Source: SB11 sp965249955 (GTDB taxonomy: Bacteria; Bacteroidota; Bacteroidia; UBA8524). From it: a DNA stretch of 64,000 bases. The first letter of the stretch is position 1; each line of letters begins with the position of its first letter. The translations under genes were made by a program, and so were the position numbers. Below, piece by piece: positions 8,836 through 17,140 of the stretch. Location: assembly GCA_965249955.1 (NCBI GenBank), contig OZ252261.1, positions 2,604,001 to 2,668,000 of the forward strand, read 5' to 3'. Below the pieces are notes generated by a model. That model had not been told where the DNA came from. It made no database searches and was given only the letters and a program-made list of their open reading frames with translations.

Positions 8836-9393
8836 ATGATAAGCGAAGCCGAACTAATAAAAGGATGCATAAACAACGACAGGTTGTATCAAAAACACCT
8901 GTACGATAAGTATGCCCGAAAAATGCTTTCGGTGTGCATGGGCTATGCAAGGGACGACTACGAGGCTGAAAATATTTTACAAGAGGGTTTTATTAAGATT
9001 TTTGAGAACCTTAAAAATTATAAACCCGTTGGCAGTTTTGAAGGTTGGATACGCCGTATTATAGTAAATACCGCTACCGACTATTACCGCAAAATGAAGC
9101 GGATGAAATTTATAGAGGTTGATATTAACGAAGCCGAATACAAGGTATCTAGCATTGATATTGACAAGTTTGCTACCGAAGATATAGTAAAAGCAATACA
9201 AAAACTTCCAGAAGGAGGCAGGCTGGTATTTACCCTTTTTGCCATTGAAGGCTTTAGCCATGCTGAAATAGCTGAACAAATGGGAATATCTGTAGGGACT
9301 TCAAAATCGCAGTATGCAAGGGCAAGAACCTTACTTCAAACGATGTTGAAGAACAGTGAACGTAATTTTTTTTTGAAACATAATATGCTGTAA
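8836..9393 (+). CDS. ECF RNA polymerase sigma factor
   Basis: The 185-residue sigma factor has region 2 at about residues 20-90 (the core-binding helix around DDYEAENILQEGFIKIF and the -10 recognising segment GWIRRIIVNTATDYYRK). Region 4 lies at about 120-175 (LPEGGRLVFTLFAIEGFSHAEIAEQMGISVGTSK). Lacking regions 1 and 3, it belongs to the extracytoplasmic-function group. The gene 27 bases downstream encodes a membrane-anchored protein that probably acts as its anti-sigma partner, so the pair likely forms an envelope-stress or surface-signal circuit. Confidence 0.95.
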   Translation: MISEAELIKGCINNDRLYQKHLYDKYARKMLSVCMGYARDDYEAENILQEGFIKIFENLKNYKPVGSFEGWIRRIIVNTATDYYRKMKRMKFIEVDINEAEYKVSSIDIDKFATEDIVKAIQKLPEGGRLVFTLFAIEGFSHAEIAEQMGISVGTSKSQYARARTLLQTMLKNSERNFFLKHNML

Positions 9394-9420
9394 TACAGCA
9401 GCGAATAAGCAAAAAAAGCA

Positions 9421-10878
9421 ATGAAAATTGTGAATATAAACGAGTATAACGAAAACGACGGATTGAAACGAAAGTTGAGGGAGCGCATGGATGCGTACGA
9501 GCCTGAACTTTCGGGTAGTGTTTGGGATCGTATACAGCACGAGATGGACGAGCGTGATGCCAACCGTAAAAAGAGATTTTTGTGGTGGCTATCGTCAGTA
9601 GCTATGGTGGTGCTTGCGGGCAGCATACTTGGCTTTTTGGTGTTTGGAGGTGAACCTCAAAACAATCAAACAGTACAGCAGACTACCGAACAAACCCAAG
9701 TTAAAGGTGGTGTAAATAACACGCCCAATAATGGCACTGTAAGCGGTAGTGAAACTATAATTACTGAAACAGCACCGATAAATAAAGAGGCTTATACTGG
9801 GGCAAGTAATAACAATCCTGTTTCCTCAACTAGTAGCATCCCTACAAAGGGCACACAAAAGCCTACAAATAATTTAGGTGGTGGTAACACTACTACCTCT
9901 AATAGTGGCGGTGGAACTTCGCAACACAATGGTGGTAATGCAACCCCTACTGCTCCAGCTACAAATAATGGCAGTAATGGCACAGATGCTCAAAAACCTA
10001 CGACAACTGAACCCAAGAAAGATGCTTTGCCCCCTGTTGAGCAAGGCGAACAACCAAGTGTAATAGGAGAAAACCTTACTAGTGATGCTGGTGATAGTGT
10101 AGAAAAAAATGAAGATACAGGAGAGGAAAATAAAAGTGTTGAACCAATATTAACTCCTACACCTACAAGCAATGAAATGAAACAACGCTGGTTTATAGGT
10201 TTATCATTTGGCTATAACCAAACCTTCCGTACTGTTACAGATATACAAAATACCCTATTGGTTTATCCTCAAGCTAACGACCGTAATAAATTTGAGCAAA
10301 AAAGTTATAGTCCCACTTACGGTTTTGAGTTTGGATTTTATCCTGTAAAAAACTTCTTTATTAAATCAGGTGTAAGCATGTACCAAACCAGTGAGCAAGT
10401 AAGGTATGATATACGTAAGAAAGAAAAACTTCAACAACCTTCGGCTTATTACGGAAATCCTACAGACAGCATAGCTATTGGTGGCACTACACAGCATAAA
10501 AACACTTATAACTACATACAAATACCTTTAGAAATTGGGTATAGCCGCCAAGTATATAGAGGGTTGGGCATTATGGTATCAGGCGGGGTAGCGTACAATA
10601 TGCTAAAAAACTACAGTTATTATACTTACGAGCCATACTATGGTAATGCCTTTGTTCCGCCAACAGCTGCAGAAGCTAAACTTTATGAAAATATGTATAA
10701 AAGCTACTATATGCTGAGTGGCTCAGTAGGTTTACAGTACAGTATTGGTAAATATTGGATGGCTACATTAGGAGTAAATTACCGCAGAGCTATTACCAAC
10801 GCAGCAGATGAAAAATTTGAAGTAGAAATTAAACCCTATTCGGTTGGGGTAAATACGGGATTAGCATTTAAGTTTTAA
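9421..10878 (+). CDS. Anti-sigma-like protein fused to an outer-membrane barrel
   Basis: The 485-residue product has four parts. Residues 1-50 are charged and helical, ending in a small cytoplasmic domain (VWDRIQHEMDERDANRKKR). Residues 53-75 form one membrane helix. Residues 76-255 are a long low-complexity linker rich in Asn, Thr, Gly and Gln. Residues 256-485 read as a PorT-like beta-barrel with alternating aromatic strands (SFGYNQTFRTVTD, YNYIQIPLEIGYSRQ), ending in TGLAFKF. The first part sits where an anti-sigma domain would, just after the ECF sigma gene. A single chain would span both membranes. Similar layouts occur in Bacteroidota, but the mechanism is not established to my knowledge. 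Confidence 0.85.
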   Translation: MKIVNINEYNENDGLKRKLRERMDAYEPELSGSVWDRIQHEMDERDANRKKRFLWWLSSVAMVVLAGSILGFLVFGGEPQNNQTVQQTTEQTQVKGGVNNTPNNGTVSGSETIITETAPINKEAYTGASNNNPVSSTSSIPTKGTQKPTNNLGGGNTTTSNSGGGTSQHNGGNATPTAPATNNGSNGTDAQKPTTTEPKKDALPPVEQGEQPSVIGENLTSDAGDSVEKNEDTGEENKSVEPILTPTPTSNEMKQRWFIGLSFGYNQTFRTVTDIQNTLLVYPQANDRNKFEQKSYSPTYGFEFGFYPVKNFFIKSGVSMYQTSEQVRYDIRKKEKLQQPSAYYGNPTDSIAIGGTTQHKNTYNYIQIPLEIGYSRQVYRGLGIMVSGGVAYNMLKNYSYYTYEPYYGNAFVPPTAAEAKLYENMYKSYYMLSGSVGLQYSIGKYWMATLGVNYRRAITNAADEKFEVEIKPYSVGVNTGLAFKF

Positions 10879-10913
10879 ACAAAAAGTAAAAATAAATCAT
10901 TGGTTTAGGTGTA

Positions 10914-10945
10914 AGCCCTGTGCCCAGTAGGGCACAGGGCTTTTT
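10914..10945 (+). terminator. Rho-independent terminator after the sigma/barrel operon
   Basis: A perfect 12-base stem (AGCCCTGTGCCC with its complement) closes a 4-base loop (AGTA) and is followed by TTTTT. It lies 36 bases after the stop of the barrel gene. Confidence 0.9.
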
Positions 10946-10996
10946 GTTGAGCAAATAAAATCGACGAAAATATTTTTTATTTAGACTATCAATGTT

Positions 10997-11004
10997 TAAC
11001 TTTG
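10997..11004 (+). promoter_or_regulatory. -7 box (TAACTTTG) of the subtilase gene
   Basis: TAACTTTG fits TAnnTTTG and lies 32 bases before the start codon, directly after the upstream terminator. No clear -33 element is seen. Confidence 0.45.
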
Positions 11005-11036
11005 ATATGTCGTCTATATTATTGATTGATAAATAA

Positions 11037-12695
11037 ATGAAAAAAGTTTTACTATATCTATTAGCTTGTTTTGCAGTAGTGCAGGCATTTGCTCAAAATG
11101 GCGATGACAGCGCTTTTGTAGCTAACGAGTTATATGTAAAACTTAAGTCTGCTGAGCCTCTAGGCAGGGTAGAATACATACCCAGACCAGACAATCCCGA
11201 TCCGATAAAAAGGGTATGGAGTGTTATTCAATCATACAATGGGTTAAGTATGATTAGTCCTTTTAAAGGAAATACAAACAGTACTAAAAATTTGTATAAG
11301 GTGAAAGTAAAACAAGGTACTGATATTAACGCCTTGGTTGAAGAACTTTCAGTTCACCCTAATGTTGAGTTTGCACAACGCATTCCCATTTATCGTATTC
11401 AATTTAAACCCGCAGAACTGGATGAATCAAAGCAATGGTATTTTAAAACCATCAATATGGAGGCTTCGTGGTCTAACCCTCGTGTTAGTAATGAGAAAGT
11501 AGTAGCTATTATTGATAATGGAGTACGCTACACACACGAAGATTTATTTTCAAGAATAGCGTGGAACATTAATCCTTTAAATCCTGATAAATCAGAAATA
11601 CCAAACGATGGTATTGACAATGACGGGAATGGTTATATAGATGATTATTATGGTTGGGATGCAGCAGATAATGATGCAGACCCCGCTCCTATACCTAGGC
11701 CAATAGGTATGCCAATAGGCTTTTTCCCAAAATTTGGTTGGCATGGTACACACGTTGCCGGTATTGTAGCCGCATCGGCTGATAATAAATTAGGAATAGC
11801 ATCTGTAGGCATAAACAATCGTATTGTTTGTATAAAAGCGGTAAGTAGTAAACCTGATGCACGCGGTGTAGTAAATGATTTAGACCTTACCAATGTAGCC
11901 GAAGCCCTTAATTATGCCATAATTCGTAAGGTAGATATTATTAACTGTTCTTTCACCACTCCTAAATACGATGCCGTTGTAGAAGGTTTAATTGATGATG
12001 CTAGGAAATTGGGAATAATAGTAGTAGCTGCGGCAGGTAATTCTCACGAAGATAGATTATACTATCCTGCAGCCTACGAAGGTGTAATAGCAGTAGGAGC
12101 CACCGACCAAGAAGACCACATAGCTACGTACTCTAATTTTGGCAGTTATATAGATGTAATGGCACCTGGTGTTGATATATACAGTACTGTTGCAAGTGGT
12201 GATAGTGAATATGGGTATATGAGCGGAACATCTATGGCTGCTCCCATAGTGTCTAGCCTTATAGGCTTAATATTGTCTTATGAGCCTGATAGGGTAGAGC
12301 AAATAGAAACCATAATTAAAGGTGGTTGTGATAATATTGATTGGAGAAACCCTTTGTATACCGGAAAAATGGGGGCAGGAAGAGTAAATGTTGACAAGTG
12401 TTTTGAGTACATGGAAAATTCCACTTCTGTAAGTAAGGTGCATTATAACGATATAAGTGTATACCCCAATCCCGCCTCAAATCAAGTATTTATTCCATTT
12501 GAGAGTTTGTCATTTAATGGCGAAACAGCAAAAGTTTGTATACTTAACAATATTGGTGCTGAAGTATCAGTTCAAGAAATTAGCAACCAACAACAAGCCG
12601 TTTCTGTTGCAGGTTTACCCCAAGGTATTTATCAAATCACTATCACATTAGCTCAAGGGAAAAACTATCGTTCGCGCCTATTGGTAACCCGTTAA
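11037..12695 (+). CDS. T9SS-secreted subtilisin-like serine protease
   Basis: The 552-residue S8 peptidase has a signal peptide (cleavage near residue 20), a propeptide-like segment to about residue 125, then the catalytic domain. The triad is Asp160 (AIIDNG), His236 (HGTHVAGI) and Ser399 (SGTSMAAP). The oxyanion Asn is in AAAGNS near residue 335. A calcium-type loop rich in Asp and Asn lies at 190-215 (DGIDNDGNGYIDD). From about residue 475 a type IX sorting domain begins with VYPNPASNQVFIP and ends in the family-typical YRSRLLVTR. It is thus exported and probably released or anchored at the cell surface, and may degrade extracellular protein. Confidence 0.95.
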   Translation: MKKVLLYLLACFAVVQAFAQNGDDSAFVANELYVKLKSAEPLGRVEYIPRPDNPDPIKRVWSVIQSYNGLSMISPFKGNTNSTKNLYKVKVKQGTDINALVEELSVHPNVEFAQRIPIYRIQFKPAELDESKQWYFKTINMEASWSNPRVSNEKVVAIIDNGVRYTHEDLFSRIAWNINPLNPDKSEIPNDGIDNDGNGYIDDYYGWDAADNDADPAPIPRPIGMPIGFFPKFGWHGTHVAGIVAASADNKLGIASVGINNRIVCIKAVSSKPDARGVVNDLDLTNVAEALNYAIIRKVDIINCSFTTPKYDAVVEGLIDDARKLGIIVVAAAGNSHEDRLYYPAAYEGVIAVGATDQEDHIATYSNFGSYIDVMAPGVDIYSTVASGDSEYGYMSGTSMAAPIVSSLIGLILSYEPDRVEQIETIIKGGCDNIDWRNPLYTGKMGAGRVNVDKCFEYMENSTSVSKVHYNDISVYPNPASNQVFIPFESLSFNGETAKVCILNNIGAEVSVQEISNQQQAVSVAGLPQGIYQITITLAQGKNYRSRLLVTR

Positions 12696-12785
12696 GCGTT
12701 TATCCTTTCGCACAAGTACTTTCATCGTTTTCTTATTTATCACAATTAGTTTGTATATATTTTTATGCACCCTTAAATTTAACGC

Positions 12786-13961
12786 ATGAAAAAATTACTA
12801 CTAAGCGCACTCTGTATTGCTGCGTTCTTGTTTTCACAAGCACAAACCACATTTACTAATAAAGAAGGCAGCAACTATAAGTTTGTTAGCATAAAAGATA
12901 TTGAAGCTACTGGAGTGGGTAATCAAAACCGCTCGAGCACGTGTTGGAGTTATTCTTCGCTTTCTTTTTTCGAGAGTGAGTTGATACGTATGGGCAAAGG
13001 CGAGATTAAACTAGCGCCTATGTATGTTGTGCGCAAAGCCTACGAGGATAAAGTGAAAAAATACGTGCGTATGCACGGCGAAATAAACCTAGGGCCTGGT
13101 GGCGCATTTCACGATGCTAAGTATGTATGGCAAAACTACGGTATTATACCTGCCAGTGCCGATAGTAGCGCCATAATTACCGGTGATGAAAACCCGGTAC
13201 ACAGCGAATTAGATGCTATGGTAAAAGCAATGGCTGAAATTATTGTAGGTGCAAAAAACAACAACAAGCTAAGTCAAGTATGGCAAAATGCTATAAATGG
13301 AGTGTTGGATGCTTATTTGGGCAAAGAGCCTAAAGAATTTATGTATAATGGAAAAAAATATACCCCAAAATCGTTTGCACAATTTTTAGGTTTAAATATG
13401 GATGACTATATAGCTATAACCTCATACAGTCATCATCCTTTTTACAGTCAGTTTGCGCTAGAAGTTCCTGATAATTGGTTGTGGGGTACTTGCTACAACC
13501 TGCCTATTAATGAGTTTGACCAGGTGATAGAAAATGCTGTAACTAATGGCTACGGAATATCATGGGCGGCTGATGTGAGCGAAAAAGGCTTTAACTGGAA
13601 AAGTGGTTTAGCCATAGTTCCGGCTGATGAAGAATGGGAAAGCTTAGCTACTGCCGATAGAGAGAAAGCTTTTACAGAACCAGTTAAGCAAAAAGAAATT
13701 TCACAAGCAAATCGTCAAGAAGCGTTTGATAACTACACCACGCAAGACGATCACGGGATGCACATAACCGGTATAATGAAAGACCAACAAGGTACTGTAT
13801 ACTACAAAGTTAAAAACTCGTGGGGTAGCTATGATGGCAATAACTGTGGAGGATATATTTATGCTTCGCGTCAATATGTTTTGTACAAAACCACAAATAT
13901 TTTAGTACACAAAGATGCTTTGCCAAAAGATATAGCTAAAAAGCTGGCAATTAAGAAGTAA
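12786..13961 (+). CDS. Exported papain-fold peptidase, bleomycin-hydrolase-like
   Basis: The 391-residue protein has a signal peptide (MKKLLLSALCIAAFLFSQAQ) and the C1B (aminopeptidase C/bleomycin hydrolase) pattern. Catalytic Cys53 lies in RSSTCWSYSS, a His near residue 323 in DDHGMHITG, and Asn344 in KVKNSWG. In the known family these enzymes are cytoplasmic hexamers with aminopeptidase activity. Here a signal peptide suggests a periplasmic form. The neighbouring subtilase is a secreted protease, so the two may both serve extracellular protein use; that link is inference. It ends 17 bases before a strong hairpin. Confidence 0.9.
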   Translation: MKKLLLSALCIAAFLFSQAQTTFTNKEGSNYKFVSIKDIEATGVGNQNRSSTCWSYSSLSFFESELIRMGKGEIKLAPMYVVRKAYEDKVKKYVRMHGEINLGPGGAFHDAKYVWQNYGIIPASADSSAIITGDENPVHSELDAMVKAMAEIIVGAKNNNKLSQVWQNAINGVLDAYLGKEPKEFMYNGKKYTPKSFAQFLGLNMDDYIAITSYSHHPFYSQFALEVPDNWLWGTCYNLPINEFDQVIENAVTNGYGISWAADVSEKGFNWKSGLAIVPADEEWESLATADREKAFTEPVKQKEISQANRQEAFDNYTTQDDHGMHITGIMKDQQGTVYYKVKNSWGSYDGNNCGGYIYASRQYVLYKTTNILVHKDALPKDIAKKLAIKK

Positions 13962-13977
13962 GCAGGCATGCTCAAAG

Positions 13978-14023
13978 AAAATAGCTATTAAATGCAACTT
14001 TGTTGCATTTAATAGCTATTTTT
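13978..14023 (+). terminator. Long perfect hairpin terminator
   Basis: A perfect 21-base stem (13978-13998 with 14002-14022) closes a TTT loop, and the 3' arm ends in a T-run. It closes the peptidase gene. Because the 5' arm starts with AAAA it could also work from the other strand. The last bases of the 3' arm overlap a TATTTTTG that fits the -7 promoter box of the next gene. Confidence 0.85.
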
Positions 14024-14066
14024 GTTTCTGTTACAAAATGAAAAATTTATCAGAAACACTAAATGT

Positions 14067-14975
14067 ATGGAAACAAATAACAGCTTTGATGTAATTATTA
14101 TCGGGGGTAGTTTCGCAGGTCTTTCGGCTGCAATGGCATTGGGTAGATCGCTAAGGAAAGTATTAATAATAGATAGTAGTAAACCTTGTAATATACAAAC
14201 ACCACACGCACACAATTTTATTACACACGATGGTGAAACACCGGCAAGTATAGCGGCAAGCGCGCTTAATCAGGTATTAAAATACCCTACTGTTAGTCTT
14301 AAAAAAGGTTTAGCAGTAAAAGCAGATAAAACAGAAAATGGTTTTGAAATTGGTACAGAAACAAATGAGCTATTTTATTCTAAAAAGTTAATTTTTGCCA
14401 CAGGTATGAAAGATATAATGCCTGATATAAAAGGATTTGGCCAATGCTGGGGTATCTCGGTACTACATTGCCCATATTGCCATGGCTATGAGGTTAGAAA
14501 TGAAGAGACAGGAATTTTTGCTAATGGTGAAATTGCTTTTGAATTTGCTAAAATGATAAGCCACTGGACGAATAAACTTACCATTTATACAAATGGTAAA
14601 GCGCTAATTACTGATGAACAGGTGCAGAAATTGCAATCTAAAGGTATAGCAATTGTTGAAGATGAGATAGCTGAATTAGAACATGAAGGGGGCTATGTAA
14701 ATAAAATGATATTTGTGAATGGAAAGCACACCGATATTAAGGTATTGTATGCTAAACTAGAAATGATACAGCATTGTGATTTACCTAAAACACTGGGCTG
14801 TAAATTTACTGAAATGGGATTTTTAGAAGTTGATGGGTTTCAGCAAACAACCGTGCAAGGTGTATATGCCGCAGGGGATAACACAACCATGTTTAGAGCT
14901 TTGCCCATAGCCATAGCTTCGGGTACAAAAGCTGGTGCCACCCTTAATAAAGAAATGATTTATGAAGAATTTTAG
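14067..14975 (+). CDS. Thioredoxin-reductase-like NAD(P)/FAD oxidoreductase
   Basis: The 302-residue flavoprotein has GGSFAGLS at residues 13-20 for FAD, a redox pair CPYC (Cys135, Cys138) followed by HGYE, and the late FAD motif GVYAAGDN. This is the class II pyridine-nucleotide disulfide family, near thioredoxin reductases. The NADPH-binding segment is less clear than in true TrxB, since the usual GGGNSA is replaced by IFANGEIAFE. It may therefore be an orphan of the family with another acceptor. I start at ATG 14067; the frame stays open to 14022 but that part lies inside the terminator hairpin. Confidence 0.88.
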   Translation: METNNSFDVIIIGGSFAGLSAAMALGRSLRKVLIIDSSKPCNIQTPHAHNFITHDGETPASIAASALNQVLKYPTVSLKKGLAVKADKTENGFEIGTETNELFYSKKLIFATGMKDIMPDIKGFGQCWGISVLHCPYCHGYEVRNEETGIFANGEIAFEFAKMISHWTNKLTIYTNGKALITDEQVQKLQSKGIAIVEDEIAELEHEGGYVNKMIFVNGKHTDIKVLYAKLEMIQHCDLPKTLGCKFTEMGFLEVDGFQQTTVQGVYAAGDNTTMFRALPIAIASGTKAGATLNKEMIYEEF

Positions 14976-14999
14976 CAGGTTAATCCTATAAATAGAGTT

Positions 15000-15626
15000 T
15001 TAATTCTCCCATTTATATTTAAGACTCAAACAAAAGAGGTTATTATACAGCCCTAAGATAACCCTTGAAAAACCATTATCAGTAAAAACAGTTCGGTTAT
15101 CTCCTTTAGCAATAGAGGCGATAGTGTAATGGTAACGTAATTGTACGAGTATATTTTTATTAATGGGGTAGGCCAATCCAATCAAAGTACCGGTTTCAAA
15201 AGGCTTTAAAAAATTTTTATAGTCTCTTTTGCCCGTAAAATCTTCAATTTTGGCACTTAGTAAGTATCCACCTGTTACACCGGCCTGAAATGAAAATTTT
15301 TTATAGGTGTAGGCAGCAAACAAGGGTACTTCAAAATAATTTAAGCGAAAACGGTCGAACGTGCGGGTGGAAGCAATATTTTCTTCATTTATACTTCTTG
15401 ATGCTCCTTTTTGTGTATAAAGAAACTCTAATCCACCACTCCATTTGTCGTTGAAGGGATATTTTACCCAAAAACCACCGTGAAGGCCTAGTTTATTATA
15501 TCCCGATAACAAATCACCATCTAGCTGAGTAAAATTAAGCCCTCCAGCAAGTCCACCTTCAAAACGTTGGGCAAAGCTGCCCATACCTATTAATAGTAAA
15601 AATATAGCGAGGGTTAATTTTTTCAT
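15000..15626 (-). CDS. PorT-family outer-membrane beta-barrel protein
   Basis: The 208-residue protein has a signal peptide (cleavage after MGSFAQ, residue 19) and a mature chain of alternating strands. AGGLNFTQL, LGLHGGFWVKYPF and SGGLEFLYTQKGA are typical of the PorT/Omp beta-barrel type, with a final strand ending LSLKYKWEN. Function is unknown; such barrels often bind envelope proteins or serve as pores. Its start overlaps the stop of hutH by four bases, so it is the last gene of the hisS-hutH unit. Confidence 0.85.
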   Translation of the reverse strand: MKKLTLAIFLLLIGMGSFAQRFEGGLAGGLNFTQLDGDLLSGYNKLGLHGGFWVKYPFNDKWSGGLEFLYTQKGASRSINEENIASTRTFDRFRLNYFEVPLFAAYTYKKFSFQAGVTGGYLLSAKIEDFTGKRDYKNFLKPFETGTLIGLAYPINKNILVQLRYHYTIASIAKGDNRTVFTDNGFSRVILGLYNNLFCLSLKYKWEN

Positions 15627-17098
15627 TTTTGCATAAAGGCTATACTATCTTGTATTAGTTGGTGCATATAGGTGTCAGTAGTAACAAAGGGTACTGATTT
15701 ACGGTATTTTTCGCGGAGTTTTTCAATAGTTGTACTCGATTTTAACGGGCTTCTAAAATCAATAGCTTGCATGGCCGTAAACAACTCAATAGCCAATATA
15801 CGTTCAAGGTTTTGCACTACTCGGTGAGCTTTAGTGGCTGCATTTGCGCCCATACTTACATGGTCTTCTTGCCCATTAGATGATGTAATGCTATCTACCG
15901 ATGCAGGCGAGCACAACTGCTTGTTTTGACTAACTATACTGGCTGCAGTGTATTGGGGAATCATAAAACCTGAGTTTAACCCTGGTTCGGCTACCAAAAA
16001 CGGAGGTAAACCGCGTTGCCCGCTAATAAGTAAATACGTTCTACGTTCTGATATGTTGCCCAATTCAGCCATAGCAATTGCCAAATAATCTAAAGGCATG
16101 GCAATGGGTTGTCCGTGGAAATTACCTCCCGATATGATATCATCGTCATCAGGAAAAATAAGAGGGTTATCTGTTACCGAGTTAATCTCAGTATGTATGG
16201 TTTGTTTAATGTATTCTAAAGCATCTTTACTAGCACCGTGTACTTGTGGTACACAACGGAAAGAGTAGGGGTCTTGTACCGCTTTGTTGGGTTGTTTTAC
16301 TATTTCACTATCCAACAATAGCTCTGTTAAATACGTCGATGTGTGCATATGTCCGTTGTGAGGACGTACACGAGCTATGCGTTTATCAAATGCCCTTATA
16401 TTTCCGTTAAAGGCTTCAAAAGATATAGCCGCAATGGTATCAGCCCATAGGGTAAGTGTTTGGGCTTGCAATACACAATAACAGCCGTAGGCACTCATAA
16501 ACTGTGTGCCGTTAATTAATGCCAAACCTTCTTTGGCCTGTAAGTCAATATTAGGTTTACCAACAATTTTGTTGGCCTCGCTTCCGTGTAGTTTTTTTCC
16601 GTTATGGTATATTTCACCTTCGCCCAAAAGAGGTAAGCAAAGGTGAGCAAGTGGAGCTAAATCGCCCGATGCACCCAAACTGCCTTGTTGGTATACAACA
16701 GGGATAATACCGTTATTAAAATAATCAATAAGGCGTTGTACTGTTTCAAGTTGCACACCTGAGTGTCCGTAGCTAAGCGACTGTGCTTTTAGTAATAACA
16801 TTATACGGACGATAGCTTGAGGAACTTCATCACCAGTGCCACAGGCGTGTGATAGCAATAAGTTGCGCTGTAAAATATTTAATGATGCGGCGTCGATTTG
16901 TTTATCGTAAAGTGAACCAAAACCTGTACTAATACCATAAATAGGTTCGGCAGTGGCTTTTAGTTTGGCTTCTAAAAAATCACGACTTTTTTGGATGCGT
17001 TTAATTGCATTTTCCGATAGTTCTATTTTAGCATCCTTTTGTTGAAGGGTATATATATTCTCAAGGGTAAGTATACGGTCTATTTTATGGTCGCTCAC
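15623..17098 (-). CDS. hutH: Histidine ammonia-lyase
   Basis: HutH removes ammonia from histidine to give urocanate, the first step of histidine breakdown, in the cytoplasm. The 491-residue protein carries the Ala-Ser-Gly tripeptide at 143-145 (GSLGASGDLAPLAH), which cyclises to the MIO cofactor, and the catalytic Tyr in YGISTGFG (54-61). The length is a little below the usual 500-510. An alternative is a tyrosine or phenylalanine ammonia-lyase. The nearby urocanate hydratase supports histidine. It lies 42 bases behind hisS, so the same transcript may make both. Confidence 0.93.
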   Translation of the reverse strand: MSDHKIDRILTLENIYTLQQKDAKIELSENAIKRIQKSRDFLEAKLKATAEPIYGISTGFGSLYDKQIDAASLNILQRNLLLSHACGTGDEVPQAIVRIMLLLKAQSLSYGHSGVQLETVQRLIDYFNNGIIPVVYQQGSLGASGDLAPLAHLCLPLLGEGEIYHNGKKLHGSEANKIVGKPNIDLQAKEGLALINGTQFMSAYGCYCVLQAQTLTLWADTIAAISFEAFNGNIRAFDKRIARVRPHNGHMHTSTYLTELLLDSEIVKQPNKAVQDPYSFRCVPQVHGASKDALEYIKQTIHTEINSVTDNPLIFPDDDDIISGGNFHGQPIAMPLDYLAIAMAELGNISERRTYLLISGQRGLPPFLVAEPGLNSGFMIPQYTAASIVSQNKQLCSPASVDSITSSNGQEDHVSMGANAATKAHRVVQNLERILAIELFTAMQAIDFRSPLKSSTTIEKLREKYRKSVPFVTTDTYMHQLIQDSIAFMQK

Positions 17099-17140
17099 TG
17101 TATTGTATATGTTTAGTAGTTGTTAGTTTTAGTGCTATGT

